NCBI GenBank assembly: GCA_022819645.1
Contig: JAJEGU010000066.1
Span: forward strand, 1 to 46,356
DNA length: 46,356 bases
Direction: 5' to 3'
From: Pseudomonadales bacterium
Lineage (GTDB): Bacteria > Pseudomonadota > Gammaproteobacteria > Pseudomonadales > Pseudohongiellaceae
Positions 18,021 to 26,715 of this stretch are shown piece by piece (the stretch's first letter is position 1; each line of letters opens with the position of its first letter). The notes under the pieces are model-generated. The model was not told the origin of the DNA. It worked only from the letters and a program-made list of their open reading frames with translations, and did not search any database. The position numbers and the translations under genes were made by a program.

Positions 18021-18500
18021 GTGCGTTTTTTCCTGCTGCTGTTTATCCTGGTTCCGCTGGCGGAAATGCTGCTGCTGTTTGAAGTGGCGGATTATATCGG
18101 CGGCCTGTGGACCGTGGGGCTGGTGGTGCTTACTGCCGTGCTTGGTATCCGGATTCTCAAGCGCCAGGGTCTGCGGACGCTGCTGCGGGCGCGACAGCGC
18201 ATGGAGTCCGGCGAGCTGCCCGCCAGGGAAATCGCAGAAGGGATGCTCATCGCCGCCGCCGGCGCCATGTTGCTGACTCCCGGGTTCATTACCGACGCCC
18301 TGGGCTTCATTTTTGTCACGCCTTTCCTCCGCGGCCCCATCGCCGCCTGGCTGCTCTCCCGGGGCGCATGGTCGGTGCAGATGAACCACCCCGGCGGATT
18401 CGACCCGGGACGACAGCGGCGAAACGGCAATGTTTACGAAGGCGAGTATTCCCGCGGGAGCCCGGAAGACAGCCGGCTCGACGACTCCCGCCGGGATTGA
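18021..18500 (+). CDS. fxsA: FxsA family cytoplasmic membrane protein
   Basis: One hundred fifty-nine residues. GTG start with GGAGGAAAGG seven or so bases upstream. Four hydrophobic stretches are visible: FFLLLFILVPLAEMLLLFEV, then GLWTVGLVVLTAVLGI, then MLIAAAGAMLLTPGFITDAL and GFIFVTPFLRG. The LLTPGFITDALGF motif is typical of FxsA, which in E. coli is also upstream of groES and, when overproduced, suppresses F exclusion of phage T7. The C-terminal 45 residues are polar and rich in Arg, Gly and Ser. The groE promoter lies between its stop and groES. Confidence 0.9.
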   Translation: MRFFLLLFILVPLAEMLLLFEVADYIGGLWTVGLVVLTAVLGIRILKRQGLRTLLRARQRMESGELPAREIAEGMLIAAAGAMLLTPGFITDALGFIFVTPFLRGPIAAWLLSRGAWSVQMNHPGGFDPGRQRRNGNVYEGEYSRGSPEDSRLDDSRRD

Positions 18501-18535
18501 AAATCCGGCCTGAAAAGAAAAGCCGGCATTTCCCT

Positions 18536-18564
18536 CTTGAATTCCTGTGGGCTATCCCCATAAA
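18536..18564 (+). promoter_or_regulatory. Sigma32 (RpoH) heat-shock promoter for groES-groEL
   Basis: CTTGAA (18536-18541), a 14-base spacer, then CCCCATAAA (18556-18564). This is an excellent match to the RpoH consensus CTTGAA-N13-15-CCCCATnT and closely resembles the E. coli groE promoter. The leader to the groES ATG at 18707 would be about 135 bases. No CIRCE element was seen, so positive RpoH control is the likely mode. Confidence 0.85.
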
Positions 18565-18706
18565 CGATTCCGGCAAGGGATGAGCCCTGTTCCGGTCTTT
18601 CCGGTACGGGCTGGGCCCGAAACCGCCAGTAACCGAACCAGGCGAACCGCACCGGGTGGGGCCGGTCCGGTTCCACCAAACTTTCGCGAGATCAGGAGTT
18701 AGCAAA

Positions 18707-20685
<1,979 letters not shown>

Positions 20686-20712
20686 ACGCCGTCTGTCCAG
20701 TCCGAGCAAAAC

Positions 20713-20747
20713 AAGCCCGGGTCGGCCTTGGCCGCCCCGGGCTTTTT
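20713..20747 (+). terminator. Rho-independent terminator after groEL
   Basis: Stem AAGCCCGGG (20713-20721) / CCCGGGCTT (20736-20744) followed by T residues. It lies 28 bases past the groEL stop. The rest of the gap to 20870 holds a small inverted repeat CAAAACT-N12-AGTTTTG (20784-20809) and presumably the promoter of the next gene. Confidence 0.9.
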
Positions 20748-20870
20748 GTTGTTCAGGAATAGAAAAAATTTTCCGCAACTCTCCAAAACTGAAAAACCCT
20801 AAAGTTTTGAAAATGACTACTGATCAGAATGGATATACGAACAATCCCTTAGTCCCGAAAAGGATTTCAC

Positions 20871-23603
20871 ATGCTGAATCTCAATCTCCCGCGCGTCCCA
20901 AGTCAGATACTGATTTCCTTTTGTCGTTCCGCCGCCTTTTTGTTGTTGGCCCTGTTGTTTCTGTTTCCCGTGGCCGCGCAGGCCCAGGACGGGTCGGGCG
21001 GGCAGGGCAGCCCGACCGGACAGCAACAGGACCCTGATGACCCGGGCGATCCCGGCAATGATGACGATAACGGCGGATCAAATAGCCCGGAGGGAGAAGG
21101 TTCCAATCCCGTCTTCCTCACCACATCGGTTTCGCCCGCCCGGGTTCCCATCACCTCGGGCACAGCCACGGTGACCTGGGATGCCGAAAACGCCAGATAC
21201 TGCACAGTGGACGGTGTCGCACGGGCGACCTCCGGCAAGATTACCGTTGGCCCGTGGACCACCACTGGCGCGAAAAGCATACTGATCGAGTGCTACAACA
21301 ACGGCAAGGCCGGATACGCAGCCGATTCCCTTACCGTGACGGTCTACGGTGTTCCAAAACCGGTGATCACCACCACGCTTTCAAAGTCCCTGCTGGAAGC
21401 GAACGTGGACAAGTTCACCGTCACTTATTCGGCGACCAACGCCAAGTCGTGCATGTTCGCGGGCACGAAGTATCCGACCAGCGGAACAGCCACACTCGGA
21501 CCCTATCCGGCGGGAAAACACAGCCTGACCTTTTCATGTTCTGGTGATGGCGGTTCCACTTCCCATACCATCAACTGGGAAGCCATAAACGCCGTTACCC
21601 TGAGTAGCAGCGTTTCGCCAACGACGGTCAAGGCCAACGGATCGGATACGGCGCGGGTTTCCTGGACCGGCGCCAACGCCGATTCCTGCATCCTCGACGG
21701 CGCAACCGCCGCCAAGTCGGGTTCCCGGAGTTTTGGCCCATACTCCTACAGCGAAGCCGGATCAAAATCCGCGGCGGTTGTCTGCAAGAATCGCCTCGGT
21801 TCCAAAACGAGCACGGTGAACTGGACCGTCAACGCGCTCGCGCCTTCGGTTTCCGCTACACTGTCCCAGAACCCGGTTGTCGCGGACGTGGACACCGTGA
21901 ATCTCTCCTGGACCAGCAGCGACAGTGACTATTGCTCCCACGGCGGCAGTCGGCGGGGAGTCAACGGCACGGTCTCGAATCTCGGTCCCTTTTCCGCCGG
22001 AAGCCATGCATTCACGGTCAGTTGCACCGGCTCGGGCGGCACGACCAGCGACACCGTCACGCTCACCGCCGAGGAACCGGCGCCGCCGCCGACGGTCACG
22101 GTGAGCCTGGACCCCGACACAATTACGGCGAACACCGGAACATCCACCCTGAAGTGGAAAAGCGAGCATGCGACTTCCTGCTCCCGGAACGACAGCACCG
22201 TGGCCACAAGCGGCAGCGCCCGTGTCGGCCCGTATTCGCAGGGCAGCCACAGCTTCACCGTAAACTGCACAGGCCCCGGCGGTTCCGCCAGCGGAAGCGC
22301 GACGCTCACGGTGGACCCGCCGCCCGACCCGCCCACGGTGCAAGTCACGCTGAACCCAACCCGCGTTCCGGTCAACACCGGCACATCCACCCTGACCTGG
22401 AGTAGCGAAAACGCGACCTCCTGCTCCCGCGGCACAACCACGCTCGCCACCGCCGGGAGGGAGTCGGTTGGCCCCTTTGCCGCGGACGGAACCCACCGTT
22501 TCACCGTAAGCTGCACCGGCCCCGGCGGCACGGCCAGCGAGACCGCGAGGCTGACCGTGACCGCCGCGGCCGATCCCGACACCGACGGGGACGGAACCGT
22601 TGATTCCCTCGACCCGGACGACGACAATGACGGCATGCCAGACGCTTGCGAAATCCGATACGGATTCAACCCGCTGGACGCGTCCGACGGCGGCTCCGCC
22701 AACACCGACGGGGACGGCGCGAGCAACGCGCACGAATGCAAGCACGGCACCGACCCCACCCGCACCCCCGCGGAAACGATCCTGCCCGACACCGACGGAG
22801 ACGGCATGCCCGACGCCTGGGAATGGAACCACGGGCTGGATCCGAACGACCCGGACGACAGGGACCACGACACCGACGGCGACGGTTACAACAATCTCGA
22901 GGAATACACCGACCGCACCGACCCGCGCTGGGACCGGAGCCACCGCACAAGCGTTCCGGAGCTTTCCTCCGGCTTCAACGACAGTTACACCGTCCATGTC
23001 GGACAGATCGACTCCGGGGACATGCTGAAGGATATTTTGGTGCGCAATCCCACCAAGAACATCCTGCCCGCGATTTCCGATTTCGTGCTGATTCAAAGGA
23101 AGGAAGGCGGCTTCGAATTGAAAAGCGCGGACGACTTCACGATTCCCAACAATCTGACCGACATCAGCGACGACGCGGAATTCGTCGACATCAACGCGGA
23201 CGGCGCCACCGATCTGGTGATCACGGGCCTGGGCGACCATATCGCCGGCGCCAACGACCGGGTGGTGTACGCCAACGATTACGAGAGATACACGATCCCG
23301 ACACGGCACGTCAACCTCGCTCCGGAAACCCGGAAATTCTTCAAGGAGCTGAGCGCCTGGGTCGACGACGACAAGTACTTCATCAAGAACGCGAAGCAGG
23401 TGAGCGTGCCCAAGGTGATCGGCCTTGATTTCCTGCGCGATTCGCAAAACCGGATCATCGCCCGGCGGATTGGCGGGCGGACGGAAACACCCGCGAGAAG
23501 CGGCGCGTCGAAGGCTGCTTTGAAGGCACCTGTCCCCCGGCGGGCACCGAACAATGCGAGACCCTGGGCTCGTTCTTCTGCACCGTGTACCGGGGCGACT
23601 TGA
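20871..23603 (+). CDS. Secreted Ig-repeat/TSP3 protein, N-terminal part of frameshifted toxin-like gene
   Basis: Nine hundred ten residues as read, not assignable to a named family. Residues 1-39 form a Sec signal peptide (LLLALLFLFPVAAQAQ). An acidic Gly/Asp/Pro linker follows to about 80. Six Ig-like repeats of roughly 75-80 residues lie at 81-158, 163-236, 241-320, 325-400, 407-482 and 489-564; each has two cysteines about 30 apart and a GP...SFTV.C.G.GG core. Residues 568-685 hold four TSP3/EF-type calcium loops (DTDGDGTVDSLD, NTDGDGASNAHE, DTDGDGMPDAWE, DTDGDGYNNLEE). From 705 (SYTVHVGQIDSGDMLKDILV) runs an FG-GAP-like module with VDINADGATDLVITG. After about residue 865 the frame becomes Arg/Pro/Ala-rich and unconvincing; the natural continuation is in another frame and leads into 23585-24703. 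AAGGA precedes the ATG. Confidence 0.85.
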   Translation: MLNLNLPRVPSQILISFCRSAAFLLLALLFLFPVAAQAQDGSGGQGSPTGQQQDPDDPGDPGNDDDNGGSNSPEGEGSNPVFLTTSVSPARVPITSGTATVTWDAENARYCTVDGVARATSGKITVGPWTTTGAKSILIECYNNGKAGYAADSLTVTVYGVPKPVITTTLSKSLLEANVDKFTVTYSATNAKSCMFAGTKYPTSGTATLGPYPAGKHSLTFSCSGDGGSTSHTINWEAINAVTLSSSVSPTTVKANGSDTARVSWTGANADSCILDGATAAKSGSRSFGPYSYSEAGSKSAAVVCKNRLGSKTSTVNWTVNALAPSVSATLSQNPVVADVDTVNLSWTSSDSDYCSHGGSRRGVNGTVSNLGPFSAGSHAFTVSCTGSGGTTSDTVTLTAEEPAPPPTVTVSLDPDTITANTGTSTLKWKSEHATSCSRNDSTVATSGSARVGPYSQGSHSFTVNCTGPGGSASGSATLTVDPPPDPPTVQVTLNPTRVPVNTGTSTLTWSSENATSCSRGTTTLATAGRESVGPFAADGTHRFTVSCTGPGGTASETARLTVTAAADPDTDGDGTVDSLDPDDDNDGMPDACEIRYGFNPLDASDGGSANTDGDGASNAHECKHGTDPTRTPAETILPDTDGDGMPDAWEWNHGLDPNDPDDRDHDTDGDGYNNLEEYTDRTDPRWDRSHRTSVPELSSGFNDSYTVHVGQIDSGDMLKDILVRNPTKNILPAISDFVLIQRKEGGFELKSADDFTIPNNLTDISDDAEFVDINADGATDLVITGLGDHIAGANDRVVYANDYERYTIPTRHVNLAPETRKFFKELSAWVDDDKYFIKNAKQVSVPKVIGLDFLRDSQNRIIARRIGGRTETPARSGASKAALKAPVPRRAPNNARPWARSSAPCTGAT
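23429..23505 (+). other. Apparent frameshift joining two parts of one gene
   Basis: The frame of the 372-residue downstream part is open from 23429 (after an in-frame TGA at 23426). From about 23505 it reads a cysteine-containing, natural-looking sequence (VEGCFEGTCPPAGTEQ, then CETLGSFFC) upstream of its first possible start. The upstream frame loses protein character over the same interval. A single-base indel within 23429-23505 would join both into about 1,275 residues. The G/C-rich GGCGGGCGG stretch near 23472 is a plausible place. Genuine mutation, programmed shift or sequencing error cannot be told apart here. Confidence 0.7.
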
Positions 23604-24703
23604 GCGATCTGTCGAACATCAACAGCGGCAACGACCCCTGCGCCAGCGCTGAGGTGGTTTGCACGCTTTACGCCAACCCCAACGCCATTTCCGTGACGGA
23701 CGCGAAGGACGACCCGGACGAGGACAATTACGACGTGTTCATCAAGGTGCGGTACAGCCCGACCCTGAAAGTCACCGTAAGGGATTTTTCGGGGTTCAAC
23801 CAGGACGCCTGGCTGCTCGCCACCCGCATGCTGCGGCCGCTGCGGGCCGACAATGCCGTCCTGACTCCGGGGACGAGACAGGCTGAGGTGATCTCGCGGA
23901 CGTTGGAGGCGTATCTGGATATACCGGTATTCGATAATATTTTGCTGGATTCCAGAAATAGAGTTTTGTATGAAGTCGATGATCCTAATGGTGCCGAATC
24001 AGATATATTAGAAGTTATGGATTTCGCAAGAGGAAAAGTGACTTTACCAGACCCTCAAACTCAGCCAACCAAAGAAGAAAGAATGGACTCGCCCAATCTG
24101 GATGTATTAGACAACTTGAACTGCAGCCCTATTAACCCCTGTACAAAAGAATCATTTACGCCAGAGCAAATTTCCGCAATAGACAATAGAATCGCAGAAT
24201 TATCTAATGAATTTATGGAAAAAGAGTATCAAAACACAGATCAGTCTGCAATTTCTCTGCATAACTCAGAACTGTACGACTTCGCTCAAGAATTAGGAAT
24301 TGAAGTCTATGCGGTGATTGACCAAGAAACTATTCCAGCTAAAATTACGAAGATTAGCACAGGCTATAGAACGAGAGATACAGGTCCGACAGGAGAAGAA
24401 TCTATTGGCAAGACTATCTGGCACAATCATCCAACATATGGGACAGTATGGCAGAATGATATCTCAAGCATGGCCGAGAGAAACAGAGATAAGATTTGCA
24501 TGCCCGGTATTGATTATACAATTTATGCCTCAGGAGTGCGGTTAACTCGAGCTAGCACTAGGCAAGCCATGAATATAGAAGACCCCTCACAATTTGTCTT
24601 CAAGTATTACATTTATCGAAATGGGAATTGGGAAGAGCAAACCGAAGTAGGTTTTCGAAATGGGACGCCTCCTTCATTTTCTTGCGATTCGAATTCTATG
24701 TGA
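23585..24703 (+). CDS. C-terminal part of toxin-like protein with JAMM/RadC-like tip
   Basis: Three hundred seventy-two residues from GTG 23585, more likely the frameshifted continuation of 20871-23603 than a separate gene, as coding sense extends upstream of this start. Residues 1-155 complete the conserved module (AEVISRTLEAYLDIPVFDNI, then ESDILEVMDFARGKVTL), which has a paralogue in the next gene. From about residue 113 the DNA turns AT-rich. Residues 225-320 contain a candidate MPN/JAMM domain: a predicted strand (EVYAVID), acidic E271-E272, then TIWHNHPTYGTVWQNDISSM with H280, H282 and D292, resembling the RadC HNHP...S..DI motif but one residue shorter and lacking the Ser. Tox-JAB peptidase domains are known as tips of polymorphic toxins; that role is inferred. 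The lipoprotein gene starts 16 bases after the stop. Confidence 0.7.
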   Translation: MYRGDLSDLSNINSGNDPCASAEVVCTLYANPNAISVTDAKDDPDEDNYDVFIKVRYSPTLKVTVRDFSGFNQDAWLLATRMLRPLRADNAVLTPGTRQAEVISRTLEAYLDIPVFDNILLDSRNRVLYEVDDPNGAESDILEVMDFARGKVTLPDPQTQPTKEERMDSPNLDVLDNLNCSPINPCTKESFTPEQISAIDNRIAELSNEFMEKEYQNTDQSAISLHNSELYDFAQELGIEVYAVIDQETIPAKITKISTGYRTRDTGPTGEESIGKTIWHNHPTYGTVWQNDISSMAERNRDKICMPGIDYTIYASGVRLTRASTRQAMNIEDPSQFVFKYYIYRNGNWEEQTEVGFRNGTPPSFSCDSNSM

Positions 24704-24719
24704 CAAGGGAGGGGCTACT

Positions 24720-25832
24720 TTGAATATCCAGCGCTTGCAAATCAAATCGATTAGGATGTTAGATGTGTCGAAATTATGTATCCTAATTTGTCTCTTATTG
24801 GTGAATTGTTCGACGACGAATGCGAACCGTGAATCGAATTCAGAAATTTATTTTTCAGACCTTGGTCACTGTATCAAGAAGCGCGGTTTCAGTTGGGGGG
24901 AAATTTCTCCCGAAATTGAAATACCAGAGAATGAAGATAATTATTGGCATAATGCTTACCGCGTAATTCCAAGGTATATTGCTGATTTAGAATTAGATAC
25001 TGATGGTGACGGGTTTGTCAGAAGGGATGAATTCATTGCTGATTCCAATTCGATATGGAAGGAAGAAAACAAGAATATAATTTCGGTCATAAGTGAAGGG
25101 TTTGACTGTTACTACACCGCGCATGTGGGCCGAATTTCAGACGATAACTTGCTCGACATTATTATCCAGGATCCGAGTGAAAAAATTGTGCCAGCGATGC
25201 GTGCCTTTGTATTGATTCAAGAAGATGATCATACATTCACACTGGATGATGCGAGTAAATACGAGATGCCGGAAGAGTTGACCGAAATCAGTTCGCATGT
25301 AACCATTACAGAACTAAATGGCGACTCCTCTCGTGATTTATTTTTGCAAAACCTCTCCGAATTTATCCCCAAAACGATGGATCATGTCATATTTGGTTAT
25401 GTAAGGTTAGGACATGGATTTTACCGATCCATGCCAAGCAGTATTACTGCTATCGATTCTGTAAAAGTTACATTTTTTAGACAGTTAAGCGAATGGATAA
25501 AAGATCCTTCATTCTTTACAAAATTTGATCAGGAAAACGGTGATGGACATGCGATAAACGCGGATGCATATCAGCTGGCGACAGAATCGTTTCAAAGGAT
25601 GCGAGAAACCGGAGAGCTACCCTTTCCGACAGATTATTCCAGGGTAGTGTCGAATGCGATGCGCAATTACCTTGGCATAGACATCTTTTCCCGCAATCTA
25701 AGTGGATGCGCGAATGGGATAATTTCTTACATTGGGGATAGCACGATGCATACTGGAACAATTCAGGACATTCTCGAAGTCTTGGGCTTTGTTAGAGAAC
25801 ATCTGACTATCAACCTTTCCGAATGTGTATAA
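24720..25832 (+). CDS. Lipoprotein paralogous to the toxin's pre-tip module; candidate immunity/adaptor
   Basis: I choose TTG 24720 because GGAGGGG lies five bases upstream, giving 370 residues; ATG 24756 is an alternative. A hydrophobic signal ends in LLLVNC (lipobox Cys30), so the protein is probably membrane-anchored on the periplasmic side. An EF-type loop, DTDGDGFVRRDE, lies at about 93-104. The rest aligns with the toxin-like protein: YYTAHVGRISDDNLLDIIIQ with SYTVHVGQIDSGDMLKDILV; PAMRAFVLIQ with PAISDFVLIQ; FFRQLSEW with FFKELSAW; SRVVSNAMRNYLGIDIF and IQDILEVLGFVREHLTI with the second-frame segment. It lacks the cysteine-rich insert and the JAMM tip. The DNA is AT-rich like the tip. 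Immunity, chaperone or decoy roles are inference from position; a relic of module duplication is the alternative. Confidence 0.8.
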   Translation: MNIQRLQIKSIRMLDVSKLCILICLLLVNCSTTNANRESNSEIYFSDLGHCIKKRGFSWGEISPEIEIPENEDNYWHNAYRVIPRYIADLELDTDGDGFVRRDEFIADSNSIWKEENKNIISVISEGFDCYYTAHVGRISDDNLLDIIIQDPSEKIVPAMRAFVLIQEDDHTFTLDDASKYEMPEELTEISSHVTITELNGDSSRDLFLQNLSEFIPKTMDHVIFGYVRLGHGFYRSMPSSITAIDSVKVTFFRQLSEWIKDPSFFTKFDQENGDGHAINADAYQLATESFQRMRETGELPFPTDYSRVVSNAMRNYLGIDIFSRNLSGCANGIISYIGDSTMHTGTIQDILEVLGFVREHLTINLSECV

Positions 25833-26035
25833 TTTGAAACTAAGGGCAGCCAAAAAATCACGGATCGATTGCACGGGACGATTCCAAGAGATCGAATGGA
25901 ACACTCACCTAACCCGACCCACGGGACACCCATCCAACCGTCAAGGCTCATAGCCAATCCTCCGCTGCCACGGGACCCTCGCGTAGCCACGTAATGCAAG
26001 CCAGGGGAACGGAGGAACCTTTTGCAAGAGACAAA
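25833..26035. other. Intergenic stretch with no recognisable gene
   Basis: About 200 bases between the lipoprotein stop and the gene relic. Base composition returns gradually towards GC-rich. I see no promoter, hairpin or coding signal I would defend; open frames here on the minus strand are shadows of the relic. Confidence 0.5.
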
Positions 26036-26237
26036 GCGTTCCACCTTGACCTGCGCCGGCCCCGGCGGGTCCGCCAGCGAGACCGCGAGACTGACCGTGA
26101 CCGCCGCGGCCGACCTGGGCGATCTGTCGAACATCAACAGCGGCAACGACCCCTGCGCCAGCGCTGAGGTGGTTTGCACGCTTTACGCCAACCCCAACGG
26201 CATTTTCGTGCCGTATCTGGATATCGGGCAGGGCTGG
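26036..26237 (+). pseudogene. Collinear, internally deleted relic of the Ig/toxin gene
   Basis: Three blocks of the large gene appear here in the same order with the intervening parts missing. The end of the sixth Ig repeat (CAGPGGSASETARLTVTAAA) matches about 22513-22572. Positions 26119-26199 are an 81-bp identical copy of 23604-23684 (GDLSNINSGNDPCASAEVVC region). PYLDI at 26211-26225 matches the CGTATCTGGATAT at which the main gene turns AT-rich. After that it reads GQGWDRDEV, unlike the present tip, and may be the remnant of an older C-terminus. There is no convincing start or signal peptide, so it is probably not expressed as a functional protein. Confidence 0.8.
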
Positions 26238-26250
26238 GACCGGGACGAGG

Positions 26251-26709
26251 TCATTGGGCGCTGGATGCGGCTATTCTGGCGATGCTTTTGGTCAGGGTGA
26301 CTACGTTGCAGTCGGCGCGGCGCTGGTGTTCCACCTGATCCATCATGTGGTTGACGAGGAGCAGGCCGAGCCCGCCGTCGTAGCCATCTTCCAGATTTGC
26401 GCCGGTGTCGCTGTCGGCGGCGCCGGCCCTGGTGGGATCAAAGGACTCGCCGTCGTCGACGATGATGACCACCAGGGATTCGCCTTCCTGGCGCAGGATG
26501 ATTTCGATCCGGTGCGGCTCATCGTCCGGGTAGCCGTGCTCGATGGTGTTCGACAGGAGCTCTTCGAGGGCGAGATTGACGGCGTAGGCGATTTCCGGGG
26601 AGATTTCCCGGTCGGCGCAGAAGCTGTCGATTTTTCCGGCAATGCCGGCGATCTGGCGCAGGTCGTTAACGAGCCCGAGTTCCAGTGCCGCAATTGCCGC
26701 TTCGGTCAT
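26251..26709 (-). CDS. RsbW-like ATP-binding anti-sigma/serine kinase
   Basis: One hundred fifty-two residues of the HATPase_c_2 type (RsbW/SpoIIAB-like). The N-box is ALEELLSNTIEHGY, the G1 box DDGESFDP and the G2 box GGLGLLLV, all intact. Such proteins bind a sigma factor or phosphorylate a STAS-domain antagonist. No sigma factor or free STAS protein is adjacent, but the SulP transporter further upstream (30167-31873) ends in a STAS domain. The start is 6 bases after the stop of the secretion adaptor gene, so it is the third gene of the ABC-HlyD operon. The partner is unknown. Confidence 0.87.
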   Translation of the reverse strand: MTEAAIAALELGLVNDLRQIAGIAGKIDSFCADREISPEIAYAVNLALEELLSNTIEHGYPDDEPHRIEIILRQEGESLVVIIVDDGESFDPTRAGAADSDTGANLEDGYDGGLGLLLVNHMMDQVEHQRRADCNVVTLTKSIARIAASSAQ

Positions 26710-26715
26710 GGCGCC

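Noticed and set aside
17994..18389. Longer N-terminus for the ATL protein
   Set aside because: It would run antisense through fxsA; the MGMT-like domain begins at 17993.
21762..23447. 561-codon minus-strand frame across the Ig-repeat gene
   Set aside because: Val/Gly/Arg-rich mirror of the repeats. The plus frame has signal peptide, cysteines and calcium loops.
20871..23603. Ig-repeat protein as an RTX substrate of the type I secretion pair
   Set aside because: It has a Sec signal peptide and no RTX nonapeptides; the calcium loops are TSP3/EF type.
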